DNA from: Actinomycetales bacterium Actino_02
Lineage (GTDB): Bacteria > Actinomycetota > Actinomycetes > Propionibacteriales > Propionibacteriaceae
Length of the DNA: 64,000 nt
Reading direction: 5' to 3'
Assembly: GCA_001603275.1 (NCBI GenBank)
Contig: LUYM01000011.1
Location: forward strand, 1-64,000
Position numbers and translations under genes: made by a program. Below, one piece after another: positions 61,725-64,000 of the stretch (the stretch's first letter is position 1; each line of letters opens with the position of its first letter). Below the pieces are notes generated by a model, which made no database searches, was not told the DNA's origin, and saw only the letters and a list, made by a program, of their open reading frames with translations.

Positions 61725-62453
61725 ATGGGTCTCACCGGTCTGATCTTCGGCGCCATTGCGGCGATCTGGCTGGTATTTCTGGTCCCGTATTTCCTGCGTC
61801 AGCGTGGCGACGATGTCGAGTCGGGCGAGTCGGAGGCTCCGTTCAGCGACGCGGTCACCATCGTGACTCCGGGCGCCTCGCTGGCTGAGGCCGACCCTGG
61901 CACGGCCGAGGTATCCACGCCGCTCACTCGTCGCGCCCAGCTTCGCGAGCTGGCACAGGTGGACGCCCGGGCAGCGTTGCGTCGTCGCCGGGTGCTGCTG
62001 GTACTGCTGCTGGGACAGTTGGTGGTGGCCACCTTGGTGCTGCTTCAGATCCTGCTGTGGTGGACGACGCTGATCCCGGCCGGGTTGGTGGCAGCCTTCT
62101 TGGTGGTCGCCCGGTTCAGCGTCCGGGCCATGCGTGCCGATCTCGCGCGCCGGGCTGCGGCGATCAGGGAATGCCCGACCGAAGACACCATCGCGATCTC
62201 GCTCAGCCCCGCTGACGTCGCTACCCACGCCCACGCCGTTGAGCTCACCGGGCCGATCACTCCGGTGGGATCGCTGTGGGAGCCGATCCCGATCACTCGT
62301 CCGACCTATGTCTCCAAGCCGCTACCGGCCCGGACTGTGCGGACCGTTGATCTGTCTGCTCCGATCCTGGCTCCGGCGCTTCCGGTGACTGCCGATCCCA
62401 TCGTGGCTCCGGCCGCCGCTGAGCCGACCATCACCCAGGAAGATGTCGGCTGA
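61725..62453 (+). CDS. glpR: GlpR-like membrane receptor of the gephyrin-like protein
   Basis: 242 residues. An N-terminal helix (LIFGAIAAIWLVFLVPYFLRQRG), a cytosolic stretch, two close helices (about 90-135), and a tail containing LWEPIPITRPTYVSKPLPARTVRTVDL, the W-P-x-P repeat with TYV characteristic of GlpR. In Corynebacterium GlpR is the membrane receptor for Glp at the division septum. The spacing of the genes, one apart, agrees. Start from the leaderless promoter. Confidence 0.78.
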   Translation: MGLTGLIFGAIAAIWLVFLVPYFLRQRGDDVESGESEAPFSDAVTIVTPGASLAEADPGTAEVSTPLTRRAQLRELAQVDARAALRRRRVLLVLLLGQLVVATLVLLQILLWWTTLIPAGLVAAFLVVARFSVRAMRADLARRAAAIRECPTEDTIAISLSPADVATHAHAVELTGPITPVGSLWEPIPITRPTYVSKPLPARTVRTVDLSAPILAPALPVTADPIVAPAAAEPTITQEDVG

Positions 62454-63024
62454 GTCGGGGGCCTCGGACGACGCAGCGTTCGGCGGGGTCCGTCCGCCCG
62501 AACTGATCGACCTGGGCACCGTCCAGCTCTACCGGGTGCGCTCCCAGGACGGCCCGGCCATGGCGTCGGCGACCAGGGTGAACCAGGCACACATCGGCCG
62601 GCACATTCGCTGGGGCACGATCGAGGGCACATCGCTGGAGCACCAGCAGGAACGCTGCGATCAGGCAGAGCAGGGCTGGCAGGACGGTTCGCTGCTCGCG
62701 TGGTCCATGCGGGAACAGGCCGGCGGTCCGATCATCGGCACCTTCAGCCTGCACGCCCGAGTGGGGCCGGGAGCCGTGGAGATTGGCTACTGGCTGGACG
62801 CCGGGCATGGCGGCCGCGGCCTCGCCACGGCCGGAGCTCGCGCGTTGACTGAGGCTGCCCTTGCTCTACCGGGGATCACCCGGGTCGAAGTGCATACCGA
62901 CGAAGCCAACCTGGCCAGTGCGGCGATTCCCCGGCGGCTGGGCTACCGCCTTGCCGAGACCCGTGATGCCGAGCCGTGGGGAGCCGAGGACTCCGGCCGG
63001 GTGCAGATCTGGGTCACTCCGTAG
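62443..63024 (+). CDS. GNAT acetyltransferase (RimJ/RimL type)
   Basis: 193 residues. GAVEIGYWLDAGHGGRGLATAGARALTEAALALPGITRVEVHTDEANLASAAIPRRLGYRLAET is the GNAT core with the GGRGLA loop. IDLGTVQLYRVRSQDG opens it. ATG at 62443 overlaps the GlpR gene by 11 nt. Substrate unknown. Confidence 0.82.
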   Translation: MSAESGASDDAAFGGVRPPELIDLGTVQLYRVRSQDGPAMASATRVNQAHIGRHIRWGTIEGTSLEHQQERCDQAEQGWQDGSLLAWSMREQAGGPIIGTFSLHARVGPGAVEIGYWLDAGHGGRGLATAGARALTEAALALPGITRVEVHTDEANLASAAIPRRLGYRLAETRDAEPWGAEDSGRVQIWVTP

Positions 63025-63065
63025 CCGAGCGCGGTCTCTCGCTGGGACCAGGACGGCCTCTGGCG

Positions 63066-63071
63066 TAGTCT
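63066..63071 (+). promoter_or_regulatory. -10 box of the 59-residue gene (leaderless)
   Basis: TAGTCT, 7 nt before the GTG at 63079. Confidence 0.55.
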
Positions 63072-63078
63072 TCGGCAC

Positions 63079-63258
63079 GTGGAACCGCGCACCCAAGTCA
63101 TCTCGTACCTCGTTCTCGGCGTGCTCGCGCTGTTCGGCGGCGGCTTTCTGGTGATCACCCAAGGCGGCCAGCTGCTGGACTGGCTGCTGGTTGCCGGCGG
63201 GGCCATCTCGATCTACCTGGGGATCCGCGACGGCCTCCGGATGCGCCGCGAGGGCTGA
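63079..63258 (+). CDS. Small two-helix membrane protein, 59 residues
   Basis: Reads EPRTQVISYLVLGVLALFGG, helix to about residue 26, then a second helix (LLDWLLVAGGAISIYLGIRD) and a basic end RMRREG. Evidence for a real gene: a leaderless promoter at exactly the right distance, a hydrophobic pattern that is not a shadow of either neighbour, and a fit between two genes leaving only 3 nt to the pyruvate carboxylase stop. No family recognised. Confidence 0.6.
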   Translation: MEPRTQVISYLVLGVLALFGGGFLVITQGGQLLDWLLVAGGAISIYLGIRDGLRMRREG

Positions 63259-63261
63259 CCG

Positions 63262-64000
63262 CTAGCCGATCTCGAGCAGCAGGTCGCCGCCTTCGACGGC
63301 CTGCGCGTGGCCGATGGCCAACCGCTTCACCGTGCCGGTGACCGGGCTGGTGATCGCCGCCTCCATCTTCATGGCCTCGATGGTGGCCACCTGCTGGCCG
63401 GCGGCAACCTGATCGCCGACCTCGACGATCAAGGTGACCACACCGGCGAACGGAGCCGGCACCTGTCCGGGGATCTTCGGGTTGGCCTGCTCGGCGGTTG
63501 CCACTGTCGAGGTGACCGACTCGTCGCGGACCGAGATCACCCGCATCTGGCCGTTCACCGTGCAGATCACCTGGCGCATGCCGCGGTCGTCCGGGTCGCC
63601 GATCGCCGAGATGCCGAGCAGCAGCGACTTGCCGCGCTCGATCCGCACCTCGACCTCTTCGCCCTGCTTCACGCCGTGCAGGAACTCCTTGGTCGGCATT
63701 GCGGTCAGCCCGGAGTAGGCCTCGAAGGACTCCTCATAGTCACGCAGCGGGCCGGGGAAGAGCAGCCGGTTCAGGGTCCGTCGTGGGTTGGACTCCAGAT
63801 CGGCGGCCTCCTCGTCAGTCAGCTCGCTGACCACAGGCTTCGGTGTGCGTCCGGCCAGCGCCTTGGTCCGGAACGGCTCGGGCCAGCCACCGGGCGGATC
63901 GCCGAGATCGCCGTTGAGGAAGCCGATCACCGAGTCCGGGATGTCGTACTTGTCCGGGTTCGCCTCGAAGTCGGCCGGGTCGGCGTTACGTCCGACCAGA
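63262..64000 (-). CDS. pyc: Pyruvate carboxylase, C-terminal part (5' end outside window)
   Basis: The last ~246 residues of the ~1,130-residue enzyme that turns pyruvate into oxaloacetate. Visible are the end of the carboxyltransferase domain (PDSVIGFLNGDLGDPPGGWPEPFRTKALAGR), the linker ESNPRRTLNRLLFPGPLRDYEESFEAYSGL, and the biotin carrier domain with EAMKMEAAITSPVTG, whose Lys carries biotin. The frame is open through 64000. It feeds C4 acids and so fits the citrate synthase gene. The B12-related operon at the left edge suggests, but does not prove, a methylmalonyl-CoA route. Confidence 0.93.
   Translation of the reverse strand, partial: LVGRNADPADFEANPDKYDIPDSVIGFLNGDLGDPPGGWPEPFRTKALAGRTPKPVVSELTDEEAADLESNPRRTLNRLLFPGPLRDYEESFEAYSGLTAMPTKEFLHGVKQGEEVEVRIERGKSLLLGISAIGDPDDRGMRQVICTVNGQMRVISVRDESVTSTVATAEQANPKIPGQVPAPFAGVVTLIVEVGDQVAAGQQVATIEAMKMEAAITSPVTGTVKRLAIGHAQAVEGGDLLLEIG

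Overview
The window looks like chromosomal DNA of a high-GC actinobacterium, probably of the Propionibacteriales (inference, moderate confidence). Support comes from the GC-rich coding with GTGA/ATGA stop-start overlaps, actinobacterial families (MsiK, acVLRF1, DUF3027, DUF3263, DUF2530, EF-G2, a DtxR/IdeR regulator, a Glp/GlpR pair) and many transcripts that seem to start at the start codon itself. I see no insertion sequence, prophage, CRISPR array or rRNA operon. Most of the window is housekeeping, with several unusual modules set into it.

Layout. 1-4450 (minus): a cobalamin riboswitch drives a secreted transcobalamin-like protein, a membrane-anchored DUF4430 protein and an ECF transporter (EcfT, EcfA), apparently a corrinoid capture and import system cut by the left edge. 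4533-6995 (minus): an amphipathic small protein, then trmB-truA-rRNA-type methyltransferase. 7023-8965: a YtrA-type GntR/ABC operon. 9349-14417: MarC, a DsbA-like oxidoreductase, EF-G2 and citrate synthase. 14681-17023: rplM-rpsI-glmM. 17055-18441 (minus): acetyltransferase and coaA. 18505-25751: glmS-acpS-nnr-tsaE (fused to a GNAT domain)-tsaB-rimI-tsaD-nudix, linking amino-sugar synthesis, acyl-carrier activation, NAD(P)HX repair and tRNA t6A synthesis. 25821-29092: an Lgt-like membrane protein, a proline-rich membrane protein, a COG1964-type radical SAM enzyme and another small membrane protein, a candidate lipid-modifying module. 29428-35507: methyltransferase, msiK, a DedA-like protein, a possible new structured RNA beside tRNA-Thr, a P-loop kinase, manA and DUF3263. 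36059-39515: groEL behind two CIRCE operators, then an MFS exporter. 39682-49281: cutC, a CDF exporter, Nudix and membrane proteins, a cold-shock protein, a purine/uracil-type permease, acVLRF1, a DtxR/IdeR regulator and thioredoxin. 49538-52135: an unusual P-loop kinase fused to a GH13_18 phosphorylase. 52316-56058: a two-component system, GT87-like glycosyltransferase and tRNA-Arg. 56393-64000: UGPase, a SAF protein, FmdB-like protein, 5-formyl-THF cyclo-ligase, the Glp/GlpR division pair, acetyltransferases and the 3' end of pyruvate carboxylase.

Cross-cutting signals. A family of short palindromic repeats (variants of GGGGACGGTTCC...GTCC and AAAAGGGGAC...GTCCCCTTTT) occupies intergenic gaps at eleven positions between 9.0 and 39.6 kb. 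At least 19 genes have a TANNNT -10 box 6-7 nt before the start codon and no Shine-Dalgarno sequence, indicating leaderless mRNAs. This settled several starts (trmB, DUF2530 protein, histidine kinase, GlpR) and revealed a 59-residue gene at 63079-63258.

How the parts may connect: the GH13_18 phosphorylase would release glucose 1-phosphate, the substrate of the UGPase. Corrinoid uptake would serve B12-dependent metabolism and pyruvate carboxylase would feed C4 acids, as expected in a propionate-type actinobacterium, but no B12-dependent enzyme is in the window.
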